Below are positions 1-5,605 of a stretch of DNA of 7,032 nucleotides, piece by piece. This DNA comes from Oxalobacteraceae bacterium UBA6704 (GTDB lineage: Bacteria; Pseudomonadota; Gammaproteobacteria; Burkholderiales; Burkholderiaceae_D): contig DKJA01000160.1 of NCBI GenBank assembly GCA_002454505.1, positions 1 to 7,032 on the forward strand, read 5' to 3'. Position 1 is the first letter of the stretch. Every line of letters starts with the position of its first letter. A program made the position numbers and the translations under genes. The notes under the pieces are model-generated. The model was given only the letters and a program-made list of their open reading frames with translations. It did not search any database and was not told the DNA's origin.

Positions 1-96
1 CCCAGCCGACAGTCCCCAGCGACCTCCCATGACGGCGCCCCGCATTCCCTGATTCTCTATGATGCTGATATCGATGCAGCGGAGAGCGCACCATGA
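1..96 (+). CDS. Possible 3' end of an upstream gene, product unknown
   Basis: Frame 1 is open from the left edge to a TGA at 94-96, giving about 31 codons (ending ...DADIDAAESAP). The other two forward frames are closed within the first 51 bases. The stop overlaps the rtcA start as ATGA, an arrangement typical of co-transcribed, translationally coupled genes. The residues do not resemble the usual C-terminus of RtcB, the common operon partner of RtcA, so I cannot name the product. A 31-codon open stretch in GC-rich DNA can arise by chance and third-position GC is only moderate. The call therefore rests mainly on the ATGA overlap. Confidence 0.4.
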   Translation, partial: PSRQSPATSHDGAPHSLILYDADIDAAESAP

Positions 97-1118
97 TCGA
101 ACTCGATGGCTCCACGGGCGAAGGCGGCGGACAGATCCTGCGCTCCGCGCTGACGCTGTCGATGATCACGGGCCAGCCGTTCCGCATCCGTAACATCCGC
201 GCGAACCGGCAGAAGCCAGGACTGATGCGCCAGCACCTGGTCGCGGTTCGTGCCGCTGCTGCGATCTGCTGCGCCGAAGTCACGCATGCGGACGTCGGCT
301 CCACCGAACTCACCTTTACGCCCCGCTGTATCAAGGGCGGTGTGTACGAGTTTTCCATCGGTACCGCGGGCAGCGCCACGCTGGTGCTGCAGACACTGAT
401 GCCCGCGCTGCTGTATGCGGACGTGCCGTCCGTTGTACACATCAGCGGCGGCACGCACAATCCCAAGGCGCCGCCGGCTCACTTCATCGAGCGCGCCTAT
501 GTGCCGGTGCTGCAGGCGATGGGCGCGCAGATCGAGTTCGAACTGAAGCGCTTCGGCTTTTATCCCGCCGGTGGCGGGGAGCTGTGCGCCGCGATCTGGC
601 CCTCCTCACAACTGACGCAACTAAAGCTGGTCGACCGGGGAGTTCTAAAAGAAGGAAAGGCGGAAGCGTTCGTTGCAGCGATTCCGCTATCGGTGGCGCA
701 GCGCGAGCTCGATTGCATCCGCAAGGGACTGCAATGGCAGGACGATCAGCTGATTTCTCATCCGCTGGCGAATGACAACGGCCCCGGCAACGCGGTGCTG
801 ATCACGCTGGCGAGCGACTATGTGACGGAAGTCTTTTCGGCCGTCGGCGAAAGGCACCGCCGCGCCGAAGCGGTTGCCGGCGATGCCGTGCTCGCGGCGC
901 AGCGCTATCTTGCATCCAACGCCGCCGTCGGCGAGCACCTGGGCGACCAGCTGATGCTGCCATTCGCGCTGGCCGGCGGCGGCAGTTACACGCTCGACCA
1001 CGTGTCGCAGCATGCGATCACGAATGCGGAAGTTATCGCACAATTCCTGCCGGTTCACGTCACGTTCGAGGCGGATGCGCACCGCAGCACCTGCCGTATC
1101 GCAGCCGTCGGTCTTTAA
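93..1118 (+). CDS. rtcA: RNA 3'-terminal phosphate cyclase RtcA
   Basis: This 341-residue protein has the length of bacterial RtcA (E. coli about 338). The family uses ATP to convert an RNA 3'-phosphate into a 2',3'-cyclic phosphate through an enzyme-AMP and an RNA-adenylate intermediate; it acts in the cytoplasm in RNA end repair or processing. Visible family signatures are the N-terminal DGSTGEGGGQILR (5-17), the ISGGTHNPKAPP segment (117-128), FYPAGGGE (156-163), HLGDQLMLPFALAG (282-295) and SQHAITNAEV (305-314). His307 aligns with the adenylated nucleophile histidine (His309 in E. coli). The ATG at 93 is preceded by GGAGAG (81-86) at good spacing and overlaps the stop of a possible upstream frame. 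In E. coli rtcA follows rtcB under RtcR and sigma-54; neither rtcB nor rtcR is visible here. Its TAA overlaps the stop of the convergent receptor gene. Confidence 0.95.
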   Translation: MIELDGSTGEGGGQILRSALTLSMITGQPFRIRNIRANRQKPGLMRQHLVAVRAAAAICCAEVTHADVGSTELTFTPRCIKGGVYEFSIGTAGSATLVLQTLMPALLYADVPSVVHISGGTHNPKAPPAHFIERAYVPVLQAMGAQIEFELKRFGFYPAGGGELCAAIWPSSQLTQLKLVDRGVLKEGKAEAFVAAIPLSVAQRELDCIRKGLQWQDDQLISHPLANDNGPGNAVLITLASDYVTEVFSAVGERHRRAEAVAGDAVLAAQRYLASNAAVGEHLGDQLMLPFALAGGGSYTLDHVSQHAITNAEVIAQFLPVHVTFEADAHRSTCRIAAVGL

Positions 1119-3235
1119 AACTGATACTGCGCGCTGACGCCCAGCATCCAGTTCCGTCCCGGCGCTCCCTCGTAATAGCGCTTGTTCGTATCGCCGACGA
1201 TGACCGAACCCACATACTGCCGGTCCAGCAGATTGTTCACGCGGGCGAACTGGCGCAGCCGCCAGCCACCCAGCTGCTGCGTTGCATTCACCCGCGCGTT
1301 GACGATCGCGTAACCGGGCGCGGGAATTTCCGTATTGCTGTCTTCCGGATAGACCTTGGCGCTGGCGATCGATTCAAGCGCCGCGCCGAAGCGTTCGCCC
1401 TGGCTCTTCCAGGCCAGTTCCGCGAACAGGTTTGCCGACGGCACGCCGGGCAGCCGGCTGCCTTCCTGAACACTGCCGAATGCCTCATCGTAGATGGCGC
1501 GCAATGCCGTCAACGCCACGCGGCTGCTGAAGCCGCTGCCGAATTCGCTGGTCAGCGACAGCTCGCCGCCCTGGCGCAGCGTCTTGCCGGCGTTGCGGTA
1601 GCTGGTGCGGCCGCCGCTGGACGCGTCCACCACCAGCTCATCGCGCGTGCGCACCTGGAACAGCGCGGCATCGATGCGCGTCGCGGCACCGACGATCGCC
1701 TTGATGCCCACCTCCATATGGGTGCTGCGTGCCGGCTGCAGCCCGAAGTTGAAGCCGGCGCCCGTGCCCGAGTAGAACAGCTCGTTCAGCGTGGGCGCCT
1801 CGAAGCCGCGCGCCGCGCTGGCGTACAGGTTCAGCGTGGGCGTCAGTTTGTACAGGATCGCGGCAACAGGCGTCGTGCGGCTGTAGCGCAGGCCGCCGCT
1901 GTCGTCGCCGTTGGCCAGAAAACGGTCCTCGACATCCACCTTCATGCGCGTGTGCCGCAGCCCGGCGCTGAACTGCCAGCGCTCGCCCTGCCATTCCGTC
2001 TGCACGTAGGGATCCACGTTCGACACCACGTCCTCTTCGTCGCGGCGCAGCCGGCCTTTCAAACCGAAGTCGTTGCCGATGAAATTTTCCGAACCGGTGC
2101 GATCGTCGCTGGAGCGGCCATATTCGACGCCCACCGTCGTGCTGAGGCGCCCGCCGGCCACGGGGCGCACGGCCATCCAGCTGACGTCCGTGCCATAGAA
2201 GTCGCGGTCGAAATCCACCACGCCGCCGGAGTGGCTGGCCGGCGCCTGGAACGCGCGCGAGAAGGCCTGATACTGGATCACCTGGCGGTTGCCGCCATAG
2301 GCCGTCACGCGCAGCCGGTCCTCGCCGAAGCGCTGCTCCCACGTGGCGCCGGCTTGCTGGTGGTCGATGCTCTTGCGCGTGTTGTAGCGCTCGGCCAGGG
2401 TGCGCTTCGGCGTCTGCGTGTCCGTGCTGTCGATCTCGCCGGCGCGCGGGTCGCGCTGGAAGGTGGCCCAGGTGGCGCCCAGCGGATCCTGCGTGTCTTT
2501 CTGGCGCAGGCCGTTGGCGACGATGGTCAGCTTGCTGTTGGCATCCGGATTGAATGTCAGCTTGGCCTGCGCCTGGTCGCGCCGCGCGGCGCTGTGGTCG
2601 CGGTAGCCATCCGTGTCGAAGCGGGATGCGTCCAGCACGTAGCCGATGGCCCCCGATTTGCCTTGCGCATTGAGGTCCAGCTTGCGCGCGCCGTCGCTGC
2701 CGGCGGACAGCGCCGTCTCGACGCTCGGCCGGCCTTCGCCATCGCGCGTGAACAACTGGATCACGCCGCCGGAGTGGTTGCCGTACAGCGCGGAGAACGG
2801 CCCGCGCAGCACTTCGATGCGTTCGGCCATGTCGAGGTTGAACGTGGCGGCCTGGCCCTGGCCGTCCGGCATGCTGGCGGGGATGCCGTCGGCGATCAGC
2901 CGCACGCCGCGCACACCGAAGGCGGAGCGGGCGCCGAAGCCACGCGACGAAATCTGCAAATCCTGCGCGTAGTTCTGGCGGTTCTGCGCCACCAGGCCCG
3001 GCACGGCGGACAGCGCTTCCGATGCGTTGACGCGCATCTGGCTGTCGCGGATACGGGCGGCATCGATCACATCGACCGATGCCGGCAAGTCGAAGCTGCC
3101 GTGTTCGATCCGGCTGCCGCTGACGACGACGATGTCCGCCAGCGGCGGGCCTTCCGGTTCGGCGGCCAGCGCAGGGTAAGTCATCGCGGCACCGACGAGG
3201 GCGGCAATTGTCTTGGGACGAAAACTACGGGGCAT
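1115..3235 (-). CDS. pqqU: TonB-dependent outer-membrane receptor, YncD/PqqU-like (probable PQQ uptake)
   Basis: The protein has 706 residues from the chosen start. A signal peptide (about 1-25, ending PALAA) is followed by a TonB-box-like DIVVVSG (34-40), a plug domain (about 45-165, with RGFGARSAFGVRG and VLRGPFSALYGN) and a 22-strand-type barrel ending in Phe. NRQNYAQDLQ (85-94), MPDGQGQ (122-128), DELVVDASSGGRTSYRNAGK (about 530-550) and YVGSVIVGDTNKRYYEGAPG (about 670-690) closely match what I recall of E. coli YncD, renamed PqqU after it was shown to import pyrroloquinoline quinone. TonB/ExbBD energise transport across the outer membrane. The ATG at 3235 has AGGAG five bases upstream (complement of 3241-3245) and leads directly into the signal peptide. 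The frame stays open to 3469, but that extension is unlikely. The gene diverges from the aldehyde dehydrogenase gene. Receptor family is certain; the PQQ substrate is inferred from similarity and context. Confidence 0.93.
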   Translation of the reverse strand: MPRSFRPKTIAALVGAAMTYPALAAEPEGPPLADIVVVSGSRIEHGSFDLPASVDVIDAARIRDSQMRVNASEALSAVPGLVAQNRQNYAQDLQISSRGFGARSAFGVRGVRLIADGIPASMPDGQGQAATFNLDMAERIEVLRGPFSALYGNHSGGVIQLFTRDGEGRPSVETALSAGSDGARKLDLNAQGKSGAIGYVLDASRFDTDGYRDHSAARRDQAQAKLTFNPDANSKLTIVANGLRQKDTQDPLGATWATFQRDPRAGEIDSTDTQTPKRTLAERYNTRKSIDHQQAGATWEQRFGEDRLRVTAYGGNRQVIQYQAFSRAFQAPASHSGGVVDFDRDFYGTDVSWMAVRPVAGGRLSTTVGVEYGRSSDDRTGSENFIGNDFGLKGRLRRDEEDVVSNVDPYVQTEWQGERWQFSAGLRHTRMKVDVEDRFLANGDDSGGLRYSRTTPVAAILYKLTPTLNLYASAARGFEAPTLNELFYSGTGAGFNFGLQPARSTHMEVGIKAIVGAATRIDAALFQVRTRDELVVDASSGGRTSYRNAGKTLRQGGELSLTSEFGSGFSSRVALTALRAIYDEAFGSVQEGSRLPGVPSANLFAELAWKSQGERFGAALESIASAKVYPEDSNTEIPAPGYAIVNARVNATQQLGGWRLRQFARVNNLLDRQYVGSVIVGDTNKRYYEGAPGRNWMLGVSAQYQF

Positions 3236-3240
3236 GCGCT

Positions 3241-3245
3241 CTCCT
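3241..3245 (-). promoter_or_regulatory. Ribosome binding site that fixes the receptor start
   Basis: On the minus strand AGGAG stands 5 bases before the ATG at 3235. It decides for the 706-residue product over the upstream in-frame ATG codons, because the protein then begins with a proper signal peptide. Confidence 0.8.
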
Positions 3246-3262
3246 GGAAATGAACCTGCCTG

Positions 3263-3297
3263 CTGCATGCAGATATACAAAATTGCAAGCAATATAC
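3263..3297 (-). promoter_or_regulatory. AT-rich control region upstream of the receptor gene, with two small palindromes
   Basis: This is an AT-rich island in GC-rich DNA, 28 to 62 bases before the receptor start. It holds a perfect 10-bp palindrome CTGCATGCAG (3263-3272) and a dyad ATTGC-AA-GCAAT (3282-3293). On the minus strand TATATT and TGTATA could be -10 elements, but no convincing -35 stands at the right distance, so I do not name one promoter. The site probably carries the receptor promoter and perhaps an operator. No clear Fur box is visible. Confidence 0.35.
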
Positions 3298-3343
3298 CTG
3301 CCAACGCGGCAACGTGACGCACTCCCCCGCAGGCGTGGCAGCA

Positions 3344-3362
3344 GTGCTCAGATATTGAACAC
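3344..3362. promoter_or_regulatory. Imperfect dyad, candidate activator site for the sigma-54 promoter
   Basis: GTGCTCA-GATAT-TGAACAC has 7-bp arms matching at 6 of 7 positions. Its centre lies about 100 bases before the predicted start of the sigma-54 transcript, a typical distance for the upstream site of an enhancer-binding activator. It lies equally between the two divergent genes. No regulator gene is in the window, so the bound protein is unknown (an AcoR-like activator is one possibility). Confidence 0.35.
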
Positions 3363-3426
3363 ATTTGACAGCGCAGCACGAACAGCGCGAAGCTTGTCCC
3401 CAGCGGTTGCCCCGCGCGACGTGGGC

Positions 3427-3442
3427 TGGCACGCAGCTTGCG
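3427..3442 (+). promoter_or_regulatory. Sigma-54 (RpoN) promoter of the aldehyde dehydrogenase operon
   Basis: TGGCAC-GCAGC-TTGC fits the consensus TGGCAC-N5-TTGC exactly, including the essential GG (3428-3429) and GC (3440-3441) separated by 10 bases. Transcription would start near 3453, giving a leader of about 34 bases before the ATG at 3487. Sigma-54 promoters need an ATP-hydrolysing activator, so the operon should be tightly inducible. Acetaldehyde dehydrogenase genes of the acoD type are known to use such control through AcoR. Confidence 0.8.
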
Positions 3443-3474
3443 GATGCGTGGCGGGGATGACGGCATCAACCAAC

Positions 3475-3482
3475 AAAGGAGA
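3475..3482 (+). promoter_or_regulatory. Ribosome binding site that fixes the aldehyde dehydrogenase start
   Basis: AAAGGAGA is a strong Shine-Dalgarno sequence five bases before the ATG at 3487. It settles the start, although the frame is open upstream to 3208. A start there would place the sigma-54 promoter inside the coding region. Confidence 0.85.
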
Positions 3483-3486
3483 CCAC

Positions 3487-5007
3487 ATGGACCTCGCGGA
3501 CATCAGCAAGCTGGGCGTCGCCAATCCGTTCCGGCAGCGCTACGACAATTTCATCGGCGGTAAATTCGTGCCGCCGGTAAAAGGCGAGTACTTCCCCAAC
3601 GTCACGCCGATCACGGGCCTGCCGTTCTGCGAAGTGGCCCGCTCCACGGCGGAAGACATCGAACTGGCACTGGACGCCGCCCATGCGGCGAAGGATGCGT
3701 GGGGCAGCACGTCGCAGGCCGAGCGCGCGAACATCCTGAACAAGATCGCGGACAGGATGGAGCAGAACCTGCAGACGCTCGCCACCGCGGAAACCACCGA
3801 CAACGGCAAGCCGATCCGCGAAACAACGGCCGCCGACATTCCGCTGGCGATCGATCACTTCCGCTACTTCGCCGGCTGCATCCGCGCACAGGAAGGCTCG
3901 GTGGCGCAGATCGATGCGGAAACCTATGCGTATCACATCCATGAACCGCTGGGCGTGGTGGGCCAGATCATTCCATGGAACTTCCCGATCCTGATGGCGG
4001 TGTGGAAGCTGGCGCCCGCGCTGGCCGCCGGCAACTGCGTGGTACTGAAGCCGGCCGAGCAGACGCCCGCGTCGATCATGGTGCTGCTGGAACTGATCGG
4101 CGACCTGCTGCCGCCGGGCGTGCTCAACGTCGTCAACGGTTTCGGGCTGGAGGCCGGCAAGCCGCTGGCATCGAACAAGCGCATCGCCAAGATCGCCTTC
4201 ACGGGCGAAACGGCCACCGGCCGCCTGATCATGCAGTACGCCGCGCAGAACCTGATTCCCGTCACGCTGGAACTGGGCGGCAAGTCGCCGAACATCTTCT
4301 TTGCCGACGTGATGGATGCGGACGACGCCTTCTTCGACAAATGCCTGGAAGGCTTTGCGATGTTCGCGCTGAACCAGGGCGAGGTGTGCACGTGCCCGTC
4401 GCGCGTGCTGATCCAGGAATCCATCTACGACAAGTTCATCGAGCGGGCGCTCGAACGCGTGGGCAAGATCCGGCAGGGCAATCCGCTCGATCCTGCCACG
4501 ATGCTCGGTGCGCAGGCTTCGCAGGAACAGCTGGAGAAAATCCTGTCGTACCTGGCCATCGGCAAGGAAGAAGGCGCGCAGCTGCTGACGGGCGGCGAGC
4601 GCAACCGGCAGAGCGGCGACCTGGCCGAAGGCTATTACGTGCAGCCCACCGTGTTCAAGGGCGAGAACACGATGCGCATCTTCCAGGAAGAGATCTTCGG
4701 GCCGGTGGTGTCCGTCACCACCTTCAAGGACGAGGAAGATGCGCTGCGGCTGGCCAACGACACGCTGTACGGCCTCGGCGCCGGCGTGTGGACGCGCGAC
4801 GGTTCGCGCGCCTTCCGCATGGGCCGCGGCATCAAGGCGGGCCGCGTTTGGACCAACTGCTACCACCTGTATCCGGCGCATGCGGCGTTCGGCGGCTACA
4901 AGCAGTCCGGCATCGGCCGCGAAAACCACCGCATGATGCTGGACCACTATCAGCAGACGAAGAACCTGCTGGTCAGCTACAGCCCGAACGCGCTGGGCTT
5001 CTTCTGA
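3487..5007 (+). CDS. exaC: NAD-dependent aldehyde dehydrogenase, ExaC/AcoD/AldB type
   Basis: At 506 residues it matches the length of Pseudomonas ExaC and Ralstonia AcoD (acetaldehyde dehydrogenase II). It should oxidise acetaldehyde or other short aldehydes to the acid with NAD(P)+ in the cytoplasm. All catalytic features are present: Asn165 in IPWNFP, Lys188 in VVLKPAEQTP for cofactor binding, FTGETATGR, the general base Glu262 in ELGGKSPN, and nucleophile Cys301 in NQGEVCTCPSR. The GEVCTCPSR form and the C-terminal FGGYKQSGIGRENHRMMLDHYQQTKN are typical of this subgroup. In the exa pathway it acts after a PQQ-dependent ethanol dehydrogenase, which suits the divergent PqqU-like receptor. 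The gene is preceded by a sigma-54 promoter and is followed after 2 nt by a DUF779 gene, a known pairing. Family is certain; the preferred substrate is inferred. Confidence 0.96.
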   Translation: MDLADISKLGVANPFRQRYDNFIGGKFVPPVKGEYFPNVTPITGLPFCEVARSTAEDIELALDAAHAAKDAWGSTSQAERANILNKIADRMEQNLQTLATAETTDNGKPIRETTAADIPLAIDHFRYFAGCIRAQEGSVAQIDAETYAYHIHEPLGVVGQIIPWNFPILMAVWKLAPALAAGNCVVLKPAEQTPASIMVLLELIGDLLPPGVLNVVNGFGLEAGKPLASNKRIAKIAFTGETATGRLIMQYAAQNLIPVTLELGGKSPNIFFADVMDADDAFFDKCLEGFAMFALNQGEVCTCPSRVLIQESIYDKFIERALERVGKIRQGNPLDPATMLGAQASQEQLEKILSYLAIGKEEGAQLLTGGERNRQSGDLAEGYYVQPTVFKGENTMRIFQEEIFGPVVSVTTFKDEEDALRLANDTLYGLGAGVWTRDGSRAFRMGRGIKAGRVWTNCYHLYPAHAAFGGYKQSGIGRENHRMMLDHYQQTKNLLVSYSPNALGFF

Positions 5008-5009
5008 CA

Positions 5010-5393
5010 GTGCACCACGTGGACGCCGCAATCGAAAGAGTGACGGCAACCGCCGCCGCGCTGGAACTGATCGGCGAGCTGCGGCAGCGGCATGGGCCGG
5101 TGATGTTCTTCCAGTCCGGCGGCTGCTGCGACGGCAGCGCGCCGATGTGCTATCCGGCCGGCGAGTTCGCGGTCAGCGACACGGATGTGCTGCTTGGCGA
5201 ACTGGATGGCGCACCGTTCTACATGGGCAGCGAGCAGTTCGCATACTGGGAGCACACGCAGCTGATTATCGACGTCGTGCCGGGCAATGGCGGCATGTTC
5301 TCGCTCGATAACGGCACGGGGCGCCGCTTCCTGCTGCGCTCGCGGTTGTTCACCGACGCGGAGAATGCGTTGCTGCAGCGGGCGACCGGCTGA
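5010..5393 (+). CDS. DUF779 family protein, partner of the aldehyde dehydrogenase
   Basis: This small, probably soluble protein of 127 residues starts at GTG 5010, two bases after the dehydrogenase stop. No ATG is available at the N-terminus and no Shine-Dalgarno is clear, so translation probably depends on coupling to the preceding gene; GTG 5019 is an alternative start. The family hallmark is FFQSGGCCDGSAPMCYPAGEF with Cys39, Cys40 and Cys47, followed by DVLLGELDGAPFYMGSEQF, THTQLIIDVVPG-type sequence (here EHTQLIIDVVPG), GMFSLDN and RSRLFTDAE. DUF779 proteins are commonly encoded next to AldB/ExaC-type aldehyde dehydrogenases, but I know of no established function. The cysteines could bind a metal or react with thiols or aldehydes; that is speculation. 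The gene ends 19 bases before a strong terminator, so the two genes form one operon. Confidence 0.9.
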   Translation: MHHVDAAIERVTATAAALELIGELRQRHGPVMFFQSGGCCDGSAPMCYPAGEFAVSDTDVLLGELDGAPFYMGSEQFAYWEHTQLIIDVVPGNGGMFSLDNGTGRRFLLRSRLFTDAENALLQRATG

Positions 5394-5412
5394 TATTCCT
5401 TATCTCCTTTCA

Positions 5413-5438
5413 AGGCGGCTTCGGCCGCCTCTTTTTTT
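5413..5438 (+). terminator. Intrinsic terminator of the aldehyde dehydrogenase-DUF779 operon
   Basis: A perfect 7-bp GC-rich stem (AGGCGGC / GCCGCCT) closes the very stable TTCG tetraloop at 5420-5423 and is followed by C and seven T (5432-5438). There is no matching A-run upstream, so it works mainly on the plus strand. It separates this operon from the porin gene. Confidence 0.95.
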
Positions 5439-5536
5439 ATCTGCCGCACTGCCGGCGGCGATCAAATAAATGACAGTGGCACAGCGCGCTGATCCGATAC
5501 AGGACACCCGGCGCACACCCTCCCCATGGCGAGCCC

Positions 5537-5552
5537 GGGCATGCAAATTGCC
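5537..5552 (+). promoter_or_regulatory. Probable sigma-54 promoter of the porin gene
   Basis: GGGCAT-GCAAA-TTGCC keeps the essential GG (5538-5539) and GC (5550-5551) 10 bases apart and a perfect TTGC, but departs from consensus at the first and sixth bases of the -24 box and after the -12 box. Transcription would start near 5563, about 43 bases before the porin ATG. It is weaker than the promoter at 3427. No good sigma-70 pair was seen between the terminator and the gene. Confidence 0.5.
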
Positions 5553-5558
5553 CCGCCC

Positions 5559-5582
5559 TGCATGCATCGCTTCGATGCTGCA
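5559..5582. repeat. Inverted repeat just before the porin ribosome binding site
   Basis: GCATCG (5564-5569) and CGATGC (5573-5578) pair around a CTT loop. After a single bulged T (5563), TGCA (5559-5562) and TGCA (5579-5582) add four pairs. It lies at the predicted transcript start and about 12 bases before the Shine-Dalgarno, so it could be an operator or an mRNA 5' hairpin. Confidence 0.45.
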
Positions 5583-5605
5583 ATCAATAACAAAGGGAGA
5601 CTGTC

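Noticed and set aside
1718..3253. Long open frame on the plus strand opposite the receptor gene
   Set aside because: The product is Ala/Arg/Val-rich and low in recognisable motifs, as expected of an antisense shadow of a GC-rich gene. The minus strand carries a clear receptor.
3236..3469. N-terminal extension of the receptor gene to an upstream ATG at 3469
   Set aside because: The ATG at 3235 has a good AGGAG and leads straight into a signal peptide. The extension would bury that peptide and overlap the sigma-54 promoter of the opposite gene.
3208..3486. N-terminal extension of the aldehyde dehydrogenase to 3208
   Set aside because: It would overlap the receptor coding region and include the sigma-54 promoter and the strong Shine-Dalgarno. 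The 506-residue form has the normal family length.
3466..5049. Long open frame on the minus strand opposite the aldehyde dehydrogenase
   Set aside because: Arg/His/Ala-rich shadow with no family signature; the plus strand encodes an intact catalytic enzyme.
5477..5491. TGGCAC upstream of the porin as a -24 box
   Set aside because: The bases at the -12 position are TG instead of GC with the required 10-base spacing. The site at 5537 fits better.
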